Source of the DNA: Candidatus Aquiluna sp. IMCC13023 | GTDB taxonomy: Bacteria > Actinomycetota > Actinomycetes > Actinomycetales > Microbacteriaceae | DNA: 64,000 bases | Assembly (NCBI RefSeq): GCF_000257665.1 | Contig: NZ_AJKR01000003.1 | Span: forward strand, 62,001-126,000 | Direction of reading: 5' to 3' | In this document: positions 41,793-51,131 of the stretch, one piece after another | Numbering within the stretch: the first letter of the stretch is position 1 | Layout: the number at the start of each line of letters is the position of its first letter | Position numbers and translations under genes: made by a program | The notes under the pieces: model-generated | What the model was told of the DNA's origin: nothing | What the model saw: the letters and a program-made list of their open reading frames with translations, nothing else | Databases searched by the model: none

Positions 41793-42950
41793 TTAGACGC
41801 CTGCCTTTTCGAGTCCTTGTTCGATCGAGGCGATTAGACGGTCTTCAACCTGAGAAATTCCAACCTTCTGAACTACCTCATTCAAAAATCCTCGAACCAC
41901 AAGGCGCTTGGCCTCGGTGTCGCCAATTCCTCTAGCCATTAGGTAAAACAGCTGCTCGTCATCGAATCGGCCAGAAGCACTAGCGTGTCCAGCTCCTTCA
42001 ATTTTGCCTGTTTCAATCTCTAGGTTTGGAACAGAGTCTGCTCGCGCACCGTCGGTGAGCAAGAGGTTTCGGTTTAGTTCATAGCTATTGGTTCCAATGG
42101 CAGTTTCTCTAATCAGAACATCTCCGACCCAGACTGTGTGAGCCCCTGCGCCCTGGAGCGCACCCTTATAGGCAACATTGGAAACGCAGTTTTCGGCAAT
42201 GTGGTCCACGTAGGGCCGGTGCTCAAAGTAGTTCTTGGAATCAGCTAGGTATACGCCGTACATCTGTATTTCGGCACCCGGAGAGTCCAGGGCAACAGAG
42301 GGTGTGACTCGAACGAGGTCTCCCCCAAGTGACACCACGACGTGCTTCAGAATTGAGTCTTTACCGAGTCTGGTTAGTTGGTTTGAAACGTGGGAAGAAC
42401 CGTTATCCCAGTCCTGAATCGACACAAAGTCAAGCTTTGCTCCGGGCTCCAAAAGAATTTCAACGTTTTCCGCAAGTAAGCCTTGGCCGATGTGGTCCAG
42501 AACGATTGTCGCTTTCGCGTTCGCGCCTACCTTCACGAAGATATGCAGGGCCTTTGCTGCAAGCTCTTCTAATTTCAAGGTTAGAAAAACAGGCTCAGTT
42601 ATTTCCTGATCGGTAGGAACCTCAACCAGAAGAGTTTTCGATGCATTCGTCCACGCAATTGCCGAAATTCGATCTTCAGGTAATCCGGCGGAACCGACAA
42701 TAGGCTCACTGGAATCGATCCAATTAGCAGTAACTGTTCCGGCGAGACTTATTGAAAGCTCATTCTGGGACACTTCGCCGATAACTTCTGCATCCAGGCC
42801 CTGGAGGCGATCCATTGGCAAGTAACGCCAGATCTCCTGCCTGTTTGAAAGCTCTGCGAAATCGTTTACTGATGTCGACCTAGGGCGCTCAGACCTTGTC
42901 TGAAGCGGCACGAGTTTGTGCTCGTGAGCTTTTATTCCGTGCTGCGCCAT
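41793..42950 (-). CDS. sufD: Fe-S cluster assembly protein SufD
   Basis: Scaffold subunit that pairs with SufB and SufC (385 residues). The right-handed beta-helix core and the C-terminal ASGRFDDEQLFYLMARGIGDTEA segment with the conserved His region (VGDVLIRETAIGTNSYELNRN) are evident. It starts immediately after the sufB stop (no gap). It lacks the extra cysteines of SufB, as expected. Confidence 0.95.
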   Translation of the reverse strand: MAQHGIKAHEHKLVPLQTRSERPRSTSVNDFAELSNRQEIWRYLPMDRLQGLDAEVIGEVSQNELSISLAGTVTANWIDSSEPIVGSAGLPEDRISAIAWTNASKTLLVEVPTDQEITEPVFLTLKLEELAAKALHIFVKVGANAKATIVLDHIGQGLLAENVEILLEPGAKLDFVSIQDWDNGSSHVSNQLTRLGKDSILKHVVVSLGGDLVRVTPSVALDSPGAEIQMYGVYLADSKNYFEHRPYVDHIAENCVSNVAYKGALQGAGAHTVWVGDVLIRETAIGTNSYELNRNLLLTDGARADSVPNLEIETGKIEGAGHASASGRFDDEQLFYLMARGIGDTEAKRLVVRGFLNEVVQKVGISQVEDRLIASIEQGLEKAGV

Positions 42951-44369
42951 CTAGCCAACAGCCCCTTCCATCTGCATCTCAATTAGCTTGTTCAGCTCCA
43001 GCGCGTACTCCATTGGCAGTTCCTTGGCAATCGGCTCGATAAAGCCTCGAACAATCATCGCCATCGCTTCATCTTCTGCCATGCCTCTGGACTGCAAGTA
43101 GAACAATTGCTCTGCACTGATGGCCGAAACCGTCGCCTCGTGACCCATCGAAACATCATCCTCGCGGATATCGTTGGAAGGATAAGTGTCTGATCTGGAG
43201 ATTGTGTCTACCAGTAGCGCGTCACAGCGAACCGTGTTCGCCGAGTGATGAGCTCCCGGATTTACCCGAATTTCACCGCGGTAGGAGGTTCTTCCACCAC
43301 CTCGAGCAATTGACTTGGACACAATCGAGCTCGTTGTGTAGGGAGCAAGGTGAATCATCTTGGCTCCAGCATCCTGGTGTTGACCTTCTCCGGCAAAAGC
43401 AACCGACAGCGTCTCGCCACGAGCGCGCTCGCCCGCAAGTATGACGCTTGGGTATTTCATGGTGACCTTTGAGCCGATGTTCCCATCGATCCACTCCATG
43501 GTGGCACCCTCGTGAGCGATGGCTCGCTTGGTCACCAGGTTGTAAACGTTGTTAGACCAGTTCTGGATTGTCGTGTAACGAACGCGAGCGTTCTTCTTGA
43601 CGATAATTTCAACTACTGCAGAGTGCAGAGAATCAGACTGGTAAATAGGAGCGGTGCAACCCTCGATATAGTGAACGTAAGAGTCCTCATCAGCGATAAT
43701 CAGCGTTCTTTCGAACTGCCCCATGTTTTCGGTGTTTATTCGGAAATATGCTTGAAGAGGGATATCTACTTTTACACCCTTGGGGATGTAGACGAAAGAC
43801 CCTCCGGACCAAACAGCTGTGTTGAGGGCGGCAAACTTATTGTCGCCGGCTGGGATCACAGTCCCGAAGTATTCTTCAAAGATCTCAGGGTACTCACGTA
43901 GGGCGGTGTCGGTGTCTAGAAACAAGACACCCTGCTTCTCGAGGTCTTCGCGAATCGAGTGGTACACGACCTCTGACTCATACTGTGCGGCAACGCCTGA
44001 AACTAGTCGCTGTCGCTCCGCATCTGGGATTCCAAGCTTGTCGTAAGTGTTGCGAATGTCCTCTGGAAGGTCTTCCCAGGTTTGCGCCTGTCGCTCCGTG
44101 GAGCGAACGAAATACTTGATGTTGTCAAAGTCAATACCGGACAGGTCTGCTCCGAAAGTAGGCATTGGCTTTTTTAGGAAAAGCTCGTAACCCTTCAGTC
44201 TGCGTTTTAGCATCCAGTCGGACTCGTCTTTTTTACCTGAGATGTCGCGAACGACCTCGTCTGAAATACCACGCTTGGCGTCGTCTCCAGCTTTTGACTT
44301 GTCGGACCAACCGAATTCATAGGTACCTAGGTCGTCCAGTTCTGGGCGATCAATAATTTTCTCTGCCAT
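42951..44369 (-). CDS. sufB: Fe-S cluster assembly protein SufB
   Basis: Main scaffold of the SUF system (472 residues) on which clusters are built with sulfur from a cysteine desulfurase. Conserved features: QNWSNNVYNLVTKRA, EGCTAPIYQSDSLH with the proposed catalytic cysteine, and the C-terminal VSAISAEQLFYLQSRGMAEDEA. It is the first gene of the operon with a strong AAGGAGG site. A perfect palindrome at 44386-44402 lies just upstream and probably overlaps its promoter. No sufR-like repressor gene precedes it, and sufS/sufU are missing downstream. Confidence 0.97.
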   Translation of the reverse strand: MAEKIIDRPELDDLGTYEFGWSDKSKAGDDAKRGISDEVVRDISGKKDESDWMLKRRLKGYELFLKKPMPTFGADLSGIDFDNIKYFVRSTERQAQTWEDLPEDIRNTYDKLGIPDAERQRLVSGVAAQYESEVVYHSIREDLEKQGVLFLDTDTALREYPEIFEEYFGTVIPAGDNKFAALNTAVWSGGSFVYIPKGVKVDIPLQAYFRINTENMGQFERTLIIADEDSYVHYIEGCTAPIYQSDSLHSAVVEIIVKKNARVRYTTIQNWSNNVYNLVTKRAIAHEGATMEWIDGNIGSKVTMKYPSVILAGERARGETLSVAFAGEGQHQDAGAKMIHLAPYTTSSIVSKSIARGGGRTSYRGEIRVNPGAHHSANTVRCDALLVDTISRSDTYPSNDIREDDVSMGHEATVSAISAEQLFYLQSRGMAEDEAMAMIVRGFIEPIAKELPMEYALELNKLIEMQMEGAVG

Positions 44370-44385
44370 TGTGGCCTCCTTGCTT

Positions 44386-44402
44386 AATCAGTACAACTGA
44401 TT
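44386..44402. promoter_or_regulatory. 17-bp perfect palindrome before sufB, operator candidate
   Basis: AATCAGT-ACA-ACTGATT, two 7-bp perfect arms around 3 nt, lies 17-33 nt upstream of the sufB ATG and ends 5 bp from the ribosome binding site. Position and symmetry are those of a dimeric repressor site controlling the SUF operon. The regulator is not identified; I do not match it to a motif I know. Confidence 0.6.
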
Positions 44403-44487
44403 TGGATGAAACGTATTCCATCAAAGCCAATCGTGAGAAACTTGAGCTGTGATGTTTTAGAAAGCCTACGCAGTTCTATGAAAATAA

Positions 44488-44506
44488 AACAGTAAGGCAT
44501 ACCTAA
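44488..44506. promoter_or_regulatory. DtxR/IdeR-like iron box candidate upstream of ctaA
   Basis: The 19-mer AACAGTAAGGCATACCTAA matches the iron-box consensus TTAGGTTAGGCTAACCTAA at 12 positions, mainly in the right half (GGC, ACCTAA). It lies 12 nt before the ctaA start and overlaps a TAAGTT -10 candidate (44504-44509). Iron control of heme A synthesis and possibly of the divergent SUF operon is plausible but unproven. Confidence 0.4.
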
Positions 44507-44518
44507 GTTAAGGCGTTT

Positions 44519-45604
44519 ATGAAGACCCTCAAGGGCCTATGGTTCAATGGCATTGTGTCGCCGCTTCGATTGCGATTATTTGTTTGGTTGTCACTCGTGA
44601 CCCAAATTTTGATTGTTGTCACTGGGGGCGCTGTCCGGCTGACTGGGAGCGGTTTGGGTTGCCCAACTTGGCCGAAATGCACGGAGGATTCTCTAGTAAG
44701 CACCCCAGAGATGGGCTTCCACGGCGTTATTGAATTTGGAAATCGGCTGCTGACAATCGTGCTCCTTGTGATTGCACTTTTGACCTTCATCGTTGTTGTA
44801 AGAATCAGTGAATCCACGCGTCGCATCGGATTACTGTCGATTGGTTTTTTCAGCGGGGCGATTTTGCTTGTTGTGGGCCTGGCTTTGAACACCATGTTTG
44901 GGCTTGTTGTGATTACCTTAACCACGTTTGCGCTGGCGTTGGCAATGATGCTGGTGTTTGGCGCCATCATTATTAGAACGGCCCGCTCGACAAACCGGTT
45001 TGGCTTAGTGGTTCCGGCTTTTGGCTTAGGAGTTGGCATAATCGTGCAGGCTGTAATCGGTGGCATTACGGTTCTCACAGGCTTGAACTCTTGGATTGTG
45101 GGTCTCCACTTTGTAATTTCCACCGGTCTGATCGCGTTGGCTTCACTCTTGGTCTGGCGGGCATTGCCCAAGCCGGGCAATGACGTTGCACTGTGGAATT
45201 CAAATCTGGCTTGGCCGACTGTAGTAGTTGGGTTCATTGCTATATGCATGGGGGTAATTGTCACCGGTGCCGGTCCGCATGCCGGCGATGCCCTCACGCC
45301 GCGAAACGGCCTTGATCTTGAGGTCTGGCAGCATTACCACTCCTACCCCGGCTACACGCTGCTGGCTCTAATAACTCTGCAGCTAATTGCTCAGGTTGTC
45401 CGATCCAGGTCCGTATTGAAGCAACTGGAGTCTCGGATTCTGTTGCTCTTATTCGCCGCTACTGTTTTGCAGGCTGTTATTGGCGTAGTTCAGGCGCGAA
45501 TGGGGGTTCCACCGCTGTTGGTCGGTATTCACATGCTTGGTTCCGGAGTGCTTACCTCCCTGATTACTTTTCAGGTCTTGAGCGCAAGAAAAATAAACCG
45601 ATGA
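44519..45604 (+). CDS. ctaA: Heme A synthase
   Basis: COX15/CtaA-family membrane enzyme (361 residues, eight helices) that oxidises the heme O methyl group to make heme A for the aa3 oxidase. Heme-ligand histidines appear in the first half (MGFHGVIEFGNR, VGLHFVIS) and second half (WQHYHSYPGYT, VGIHMLGSG). The paired cysteine loop of many Gram-positive homologues is seen at GLGCPTWPKC near residue 47. A TAAGTT -10 lies 9 nt before the ATG. It overlaps phr by 4 bp. Confidence 0.94.
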   Translation: MKTLKGLWFNGIVSPLRLRLFVWLSLVTQILIVVTGGAVRLTGSGLGCPTWPKCTEDSLVSTPEMGFHGVIEFGNRLLTIVLLVIALLTFIVVVRISESTRRIGLLSIGFFSGAILLVVGLALNTMFGLVVITLTTFALALAMMLVFGAIIIRTARSTNRFGLVVPAFGLGVGIIVQAVIGGITVLTGLNSWIVGLHFVISTGLIALASLLVWRALPKPGNDVALWNSNLAWPTVVVGFIAICMGVIVTGAGPHAGDALTPRNGLDLEVWQHYHSYPGYTLLALITLQLIAQVVRSRSVLKQLESRILLLLFAATVLQAVIGVVQARMGVPPLLVGIHMLGSGVLTSLITFQVLSARKINR

Positions 45605-46926
45605 AGACAATCTTCTGGTTTCGAAGAGATCGTAGGCTTCAAGACAATGAGGCGCTCAGTTTCGCGGCCAGTACTTCCCAGGAGCTGCTTCCAGTCTTTG
45701 TTCTTCCGACCTCAAGTGCTGGAATGTCCGAGTTACGTGCAAGTTCGGTCGTGGCCTCGATCCTCGCTTTGGACAAAAGCCTCCCCAAAGGACTTGAGCT
45801 TCGCCACGGCGAAGCAAGCGTCGAGCTTGGAAAAATATGTCAGGAGTTTTCTGGCGAGCGTGTTGTGGCCACGAGGGCATTTGATACCAATGGCGTTATC
45901 GAGCAAGAGGCGGTTCGTGACGCACTCGATGCACTAGATGTTGAGCTTGTCTTACTCGGTAGTTATTACGCAGTTGAGCCTGGAACAGTCGTAAAAGACG
46001 ATCAAACAGCCGTGCGCGTGTATACGCCCTTTTATAAAAGATGGCTTCAAGTCTCCGTGCCCGAGCCGTTCGTTCTGGATGTTCAAAACGCCCCGTGGGC
46101 GGCGGCCAGCAAAAACATTGCCCTAGCCTCGAGCGTGAATGCAGGTGAGGAACTGGCGCTTGAAACTTGGGCCAAGTTTCGAGCGTCTCGGATTTTTGAT
46201 TACTCGGAACACCGGAATCGACCTGACATAAACGGCACCTCAAAGCTTTCTCATGCCTTAGCACACGGCGAAGTTCATCCGCGGACACTACTTGCCGGTC
46301 TCGGAAGGACAGAGGGCGAGGAGGTCTTTCGCAAGGAGATAGCATGGCGAGAGTTTTACGCGGATGTAATGCACCACCACCCTCGCACCTATGACGAGTA
46401 CTACGAGCCTCGCTTTGCGGAACTTGCCTACGACGACCCAGAAAAGTTTCCGGAAAAGCTAGCAGCTTGGAAGACTGGCTCCACTGGGTATCCGATTGTT
46501 GATGCAGCGATGCGACAGCTTGTGAATTCCGGGTGGATGCACAATCGGGCCCGCATGATTGTTGCAAGTTTTTTGGTGAAGGACCTTCACTTCGAGTGGC
46601 AAATTGGCGCAAAGTTTTTTGAGGAGTACTTGACTGATTTTGACCCCGCCTCAAACTCCCACGGTTGGCAATGGACTGCCGGTTGCGGCACTGATGCGAG
46701 CCCTTTTTACAGAGTGTTTAATCCAATTCTTCAGGGTGCAAAATTTGATCCGGACGGCGATTACGTAAGGAGGTGGGTGCCGGAGTTAGCCCATTTGCCA
46801 GCTGCAAGCGTCCACGAACCTTGGAACGACATCGCCGGTTACCAATTCGGTTACGCTCCCCCAATTTTGGATCACTCTCAAGAACGAGATGAGGCGTTGC
46901 GGCGACTCGAGGAAATAAAGCGCTAA
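45601..46926 (+). CDS. phr: Deoxyribodipyrimidine photolyase (class I)
   Basis: Light-driven repair of cyclobutane pyrimidine dimers (441 residues). The N-terminal antenna domain begins TIFWFRRDRRLQDNEAL; the FAD-binding domain contains WREFYADVMHHHP, GYPIVDAAMRQL, GWMHNRARMIVASFLVKDL and DFDPASNSHGWQWTAG, including the conserved tryptophans used for electron transfer. The start overlaps the ctaA stop as ATGA, so photorepair is translationally coupled to heme A synthase, an unusual pairing. It ends 6 bp before convergent ctaB. Confidence 0.95.
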   Translation: MKTIFWFRRDRRLQDNEALSFAASTSQELLPVFVLPTSSAGMSELRASSVVASILALDKSLPKGLELRHGEASVELGKICQEFSGERVVATRAFDTNGVIEQEAVRDALDALDVELVLLGSYYAVEPGTVVKDDQTAVRVYTPFYKRWLQVSVPEPFVLDVQNAPWAAASKNIALASSVNAGEELALETWAKFRASRIFDYSEHRNRPDINGTSKLSHALAHGEVHPRTLLAGLGRTEGEEVFRKEIAWREFYADVMHHHPRTYDEYYEPRFAELAYDDPEKFPEKLAAWKTGSTGYPIVDAAMRQLVNSGWMHNRARMIVASFLVKDLHFEWQIGAKFFEEYLTDFDPASNSHGWQWTAGCGTDASPFYRVFNPILQGAKFDPDGDYVRRWVPELAHLPAASVHEPWNDIAGYQFGYAPPILDHSQERDEALRRLEEIKR

Positions 46927-46932
46927 AAGTCT

Positions 46933-47841
46933 CTAAATATAAATCAGCGGGTCAATGGCGATTGCCAAAAACAAAATCGTCAAGTGGGTAATTGACGCAT
47001 GGAACAAGCGCATTGGGTTCTGAGGTATCTGAACCTTCGCTTCCTTGTAAAGCCGATGTGATTCCCAGGTGAACCAGATTCCGGCCAATACTGCTGCAAC
47101 GGTATACACCGTGCCCATGTTCGCAACTGGAATCAATAAAAGCGTCGAAGCAAAATATGCGTAGGCATAAAGGATTATCTGCCTGCCGACGTGTTCGTTT
47201 TTAGCCACTACCGGAAGCATTGGAACTCCGGCAGCTTTGTACTCCTCTAAGTACCGCATTGAAAGTGGCCAATAGTGCGGCGGAGTCCAAAGGAAGATAA
47301 TCAAGAACAGCACCCCGGCAGCTAGCGAAAGCTCATTAGTCACCGCAGCCCAACCAATTAGAGCGGGCATTGCCCCGGCAGCGCCTCCCCAAACTATGTT
47401 TTGAGGCGTGCGTCGCTTGAGCCCTAGCGTGTATACAAAGACATAGAAAAGAATTGCGACTAGCGACAGAACGGCTGCAAGAACATTTATTAGAAGCGCA
47501 AACCAAATGACGGACAGGGTTCCAATCGACCACGCAAAGATCAACGCTTCTTTGTGAGTGATCTCTCCGGTAACCAGCGGCCGATTTTTGGTTCGACCCA
47601 TTATTTTGTCAATGTCGCGATCTATGTAGCAATTGAATGCGTTGGCACTTCCAGCGCTGAGAGCGCCGCCGAATACGGTGGCGACAATCAGCCAAATTGA
47701 AGGGAAACCTCTAGCGGCCAGAATCATGGCCGGCACGGTCGCGATGAGCAGTAGCTCAATAACACGCGGTTTAGTTAGTAAAAAATAGGCACGGATCTTG
47801 CGCGAAAACCGCGCACCAGAAGTTTTTTCCACCGTAGACAT
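46933..47841 (-). CDS. ctaB: Protoheme IX farnesyltransferase (heme O synthase)
   Basis: UbiA-family membrane prenyltransferase (302 residues, about nine helices) that converts heme B to heme O, the substrate of CtaA. The Mg-diphosphate motif is [21 protein letters not shown], and the second loop is [21 protein letters not shown] at 47841 (MSTVEKTSG) is the start because TAGACT lies 7 nt upstream and longer frames run into the tkt promoter region. It is divergent from tkt, as in many actinobacteria. Confidence 0.95.
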   Translation of the reverse strand: MSTVEKTSGARFSRKIRAYFLLTKPRVIELLLIATVPAMILAARGFPSIWLIVATVFGGALSAGSANAFNCYIDRDIDKIMGRTKNRPLVTGEITHKEALIFAWSIGTLSVIWFALLINVLAAVLSLVAILFYVFVYTLGLKRRTPQNIVWGGAAGAMPALIGWAAVTNELSLAAGVLFLIIFLWTPPHYWPLSMRYLEEYKAAGVPMLPVVAKNEHVGRQIILYAYAYFASTLLLIPVANMGTVYTVAAVLAGIWFTWESHRLYKEAKVQIPQNPMRLFHASITHLTILFLAIAIDPLIYI

Positions 47842-47848
47842 TTGCTCA

Positions 47849-47854
47849 AGTCTA
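47849..47854 (-). promoter_or_regulatory. Leaderless -10 box for ctaB
   Basis: On the minus strand TAGACT, then TGAGCAA (7 nt), then the ATG of ctaB at 47841. No convincing -35. Confidence 0.5.
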
Positions 47855-47886
47855 ATCCAGTCCGCGCTGTCCTGCAGCCCACTCGG

Positions 47887-47894
47887 TATAGACT
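47887..47894 (+). promoter_or_regulatory. TATAGACT -10 candidate for the tkt operon
   Basis: An extended TATAGACT lies 76 nt upstream of the tkt start and would give a leader of about 70 nt containing a GC-rich GCCGCCGGC stretch. A second candidate, TAATTT at 47951-47956, would give a leader of under 15 nt. No -35 is clear for either. Confidence 0.35.
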
Positions 47895-47970
47895 CATGGC
47901 TAAATGTCAGGCACTGCCGCCGGCGCAAATCCCTAAGTGGTAAAACACGTAATTTGTTAGGAATGATTCT

Positions 47971-50037
47971 TTGTTGGAATGGAATGAAATTGACGATTTG
48001 GCAGTCAAGACTGCCAAGGTCCTTGCCGCGGATGCAGTAGAGAAGGTTGGCAACGGCCACCCCGGAACCGCAATAAGCCTGGCACCGGCTGCGTATTTAT
48101 TGTTTCAAAAGGTCATGCGACATGACCCGCAAGATGACCGCTGGGTGGGCCGAGATCGATTCATCCTTTCGGTGGGTCACTCTTCACTGACCTTGTACAA
48201 CCAGTTATTTCTAGGTGGCTTTGGTCTCGAACTGAACGACATTCAATCATTGAGAACCTGGGGGTCTTTAACTCCTGGTCATCCCGAATACGCTCACACC
48301 AAGGGTGTTGAAATCACAACTGGCCCATTGGGTCAAGGTCTTGCATCGGCAACTGGATTTGCTATGTCAACAAGATTTGAGCGTGAATTATTTGACCCCG
48401 CCACAACCGACGGAACCTCACCGTTTGACCACTTTGTTTACGTAATCGCTGGTGACGGCGACATGCAAGAAGGCGTTGGCGCCGAAGCGGCCTCCCTTGC
48501 CGGTCATCACGGTCTGGGCAATCTGATTGTGATCTATGACGCAAACCAGATTTCTATCGAAGACGACACTGACATCAGCTTTTCTGAAGATGTCGCAAAG
48601 CGCTACCAGGCCTATGGTTGGCAGACCATCGAGGTCAACTGGCGAAAAGAAACCGGATACGTTGAGGATGTAGAAGCTCTTTATGAGGCAGTACTTGCTG
48701 CCAAGGAAAACAAAGATCAGCCAACGCTAATCACACTAAGGACCATCATCGGTTGGCCGAGTCCCACAAAACAAGACACCGGCAAGATTCACGGATCAAA
48801 GCTTGGTGCTGAGGAACTTGCTGGCCTAAAGCAAGCGTTGGGTTTTGATCCTGAAGAGCACTTTGCGGTGGCCGAGGAAGTCCTTTCTCACACGAGGCAA
48901 TTGGCTCAGCGTGGAAAGGAAGAGCGTGCGGCTTGGCAAGCTACGTTTAGCAACTGGCAGCAAGCCAATCCTGATTCGGCAAAGTTGTTCGAGCGTCTTG
49001 CATCCGGAGAGCTGCCGGCAGACCTAACATCGTCACTTCCAGAATTCTCATCGGGCGAGGAAATCGCAACCCGAGCAGCATCCGGCAAGGTTATAAACGC
49101 AATTGCTTCCAAGATGCCCGAACTGTGGGGCGGATCAGCCGACCTTGCAGAGTCCAATAACACCACCATTGAAGGTGGCGGATCATTTGTCCCTGCTAAG
49201 TGGCAAACCAAGGCATGGACTCCTAAGCCTGCCGGCAGGATACTTCACTTCGGCATTCGCGAACACGCTATGGGTGCAATCCTGAATGGCATCAGCCTCT
49301 CCGGCCACTCGAGGGTGTTTGGCGGAACCTTCCTGGTCTTCTCCGATTACATGAGGCCTTCGGTCCGCTTGGCCGCATTGATGGGCATAGCTCCGATTTA
49401 TGTTTGGACACACGATTCGGTTGCACTCGGTGAAGACGGTCCAACTCACCAGCCAATCGAGCACTTGAATGCACTGAGGCTGATTCCGAATCTAGACATA
49501 GTGCGCCCGGCCGATGCGAACGAGACTTCTCAGGCTTGGCTTCAGGTTCTGAAAAACAAAAACAACCCCGCCGGAATTGTGCTCACGAGGCAGGGCCTTC
49601 CCGTACTTGACCGCAGCGAAGGCTTCGGCCAGGCCGATCAGGTCAGCAAGGGTGCCTATGTTTACGCAGGCCAAGCCGATAAGCCTGATTTGATCTTGAT
49701 CGCAACCGGAAGCGAAGTCCAATTTGCGGTTGAAGCAAGGCAGATACTAGAGGCAGAGGGCAAGTCAGTTCGAGTCGTGTCGGCTCCTTGCCTTGAGTGG
49801 TTTGATGCTCAGTCCAAGGATTACCAAGAGTCAGTGCTTCCAAAGCAAGTGAAGGCTAGGGTCTCGATTGAGGCCGGAGTTACCGATGGATGGCGCAAGT
49901 ATGTTGGGGATAATGGCGAGTCCATTGGCATTGACCACTTCGGAGCATCGGCTGATTACAAGACTCTCTATACGGAGTTCGGAATTACCACCAACAAGGT
50001 GGTTGAGGCAGCAAAGAAAGTACTTGGAGGTAACTAA
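47971..50037 (+). CDS. tkt: Transketolase
   Basis: Thiamine-diphosphate enzyme of the pentose phosphate pathway (688 residues). Motifs in order: [35 protein letters not shown], the ThDP fold [19 protein letters not shown] ending DANQIS, and the second-half [10 protein letters not shown] and [18 protein letters not shown]. The start is TTG (47971 or 47974), with AGGA upstream. It heads tkt-tal-pgi-zwf-opcA-pgl, all overlapping or within 3 bp, the standard actinobacterial order with pgi included. Confidence 0.97.
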   Translation: MLEWNEIDDLAVKTAKVLAADAVEKVGNGHPGTAISLAPAAYLLFQKVMRHDPQDDRWVGRDRFILSVGHSSLTLYNQLFLGGFGLELNDIQSLRTWGSLTPGHPEYAHTKGVEITTGPLGQGLASATGFAMSTRFERELFDPATTDGTSPFDHFVYVIAGDGDMQEGVGAEAASLAGHHGLGNLIVIYDANQISIEDDTDISFSEDVAKRYQAYGWQTIEVNWRKETGYVEDVEALYEAVLAAKENKDQPTLITLRTIIGWPSPTKQDTGKIHGSKLGAEELAGLKQALGFDPEEHFAVAEEVLSHTRQLAQRGKEERAAWQATFSNWQQANPDSAKLFERLASGELPADLTSSLPEFSSGEEIATRAASGKVINAIASKMPELWGGSADLAESNNTTIEGGGSFVPAKWQTKAWTPKPAGRILHFGIREHAMGAILNGISLSGHSRVFGGTFLVFSDYMRPSVRLAALMGIAPIYVWTHDSVALGEDGPTHQPIEHLNALRLIPNLDIVRPADANETSQAWLQVLKNKNNPAGIVLTRQGLPVLDRSEGFGQADQVSKGAYVYAGQADKPDLILIATGSEVQFAVEARQILEAEGKSVRVVSAPCLEWFDAQSKDYQESVLPKQVKARVSIEAGVTDGWRKYVGDNGESIGIDHFGASADYKTLYTEFGITTNKVVEAAKKVLGGN

Positions 50038-51128
50038 TGAATGAGAATCTAAAATCACTTACTGAAGCGGGAGTTTCAATTTGGCTGGATGATCTTTCCA
50101 GAGAGCGAATCGAATCTGGCAATCTTAAGCACCTAATTGATAATTTCTCGGTGAGAGGCGTTACCACCAACCCGACTATTTTTGCCGCCGCACTAAAGGG
50201 ATCCTCCTATCAGGACGCAATTGCTGCAGAGAAAAACGCCGGCAGCAGTGCTGCGCGAGCAATTGCAAATATCACTTCAGATGATGTAGCAGCCGCCTGC
50301 GACCTGTTCCTGCCGATCTACAACGAATCCAATGGTGTTGACGGTCGAGTATCAATTGAGGTTGAACCGGGGCTGGCAAATGACACCGAGCGCACCATTG
50401 CTCAGGCGCTATCGCTCTATGAACTCGTGGGTCGCGATAACGTCATGATAAAGATTCCGGCAACCTTGAATGGCTTGGCGGCTATTACCGCCGTTACGGC
50501 TGCAGGGATTTCTGTGAATGTGACTCTGATTTTCTCGCTAGAACGCTACGACAAGGTCATCGATGCCTTCATGGAAGGTCTAATGAAGGCGAAGCAGGCA
50601 GGCAAGGACTTGAGCAAGATTCATTCAGTTGCTTCGTTTTTTGTTTCTCGCGTTGATACTGAAGTGGATGCCAGGTTAGAGGCGCTTGGTAAGCCAGAGC
50701 TGAAGAGCAAGGCCGCTCTTGCCAATGCTCAACTGGCATACGAACTTTTCCAGAACCGTTGCGCAACACCAGAGTGGCAGGCGCTTGAAAAAGCAGGAGC
50801 AAACCCGCAGCGACCGCTAATGGCTTCAACGGGAGTAAAGGATCCAGCTCTACCGGACACCCTGTATGTCACCGAACTGGTTTCTAAAAACATCGTCAAC
50901 ACCATGCCGGAAAAAACCATGATGGCAACCGCTGACCATGGCGTGATTCCAAACGAGTCAGTAGTGGCTTCGTTTGAAAACGCAAAGGCTGTGCTGGCTC
51001 AAATTGCTGCCGCTGGAGTTGATCTTGCCGATGTGACAGCTCAGCTGGAGCAAGAGGGCGTTGAAAAGTTCATAGTCTCTTGGGATGAATTGGTTGAAAC
51101 TGTCGAACATGCGCTAGCTGGAAGCTAG
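50037..51128 (+). CDS. tal: Transaldolase
   Basis: Moves a dihydroxyacetone unit between sugar phosphates (363 residues, the long actinobacterial type). Motifs: [17 protein letters not shown] and [13 protein letters not shown], then the Schiff-base lysine in [13 protein letters not shown]. Later, [14 protein letters not shown] and ASTGVKDP are typical. Starts within the tkt stop (TAATG, 1-bp overlap) and ends 3 bp before pgi. Confidence 0.96.
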   Translation: MNENLKSLTEAGVSIWLDDLSRERIESGNLKHLIDNFSVRGVTTNPTIFAAALKGSSYQDAIAAEKNAGSSAARAIANITSDDVAAACDLFLPIYNESNGVDGRVSIEVEPGLANDTERTIAQALSLYELVGRDNVMIKIPATLNGLAAITAVTAAGISVNVTLIFSLERYDKVIDAFMEGLMKAKQAGKDLSKIHSVASFFVSRVDTEVDARLEALGKPELKSKAALANAQLAYELFQNRCATPEWQALEKAGANPQRPLMASTGVKDPALPDTLYVTELVSKNIVNTMPEKTMMATADHGVIPNESVVASFENAKAVLAQIAAAGVDLADVTAQLEQEGVEKFIVSWDELVETVEHALAGS

Positions 51129-51131
51129 ATC

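Noticed and set aside
44503-45297. A 264-codon open frame on the minus strand opposite ctaA
   Set aside because: It is a shadow of a GC-balanced membrane-protein gene; its composition (T, P, R, M rich, no domain) and lack of a ribosome binding site argue against coding, while ctaA is certain.
45896-46654. A 252-codon open frame opposite phr
   Set aside because: Antisense to a clear photolyase; the translation is low-complexity, rich in R, S and Q, with no recognisable domain.
47896-47940. Short open frames (10-15 codons) in the tkt leader as a possible leader peptide
   Set aside because: No ribosome binding site, no regulatory codon runs and no attenuator-like alternative hairpins were visible.
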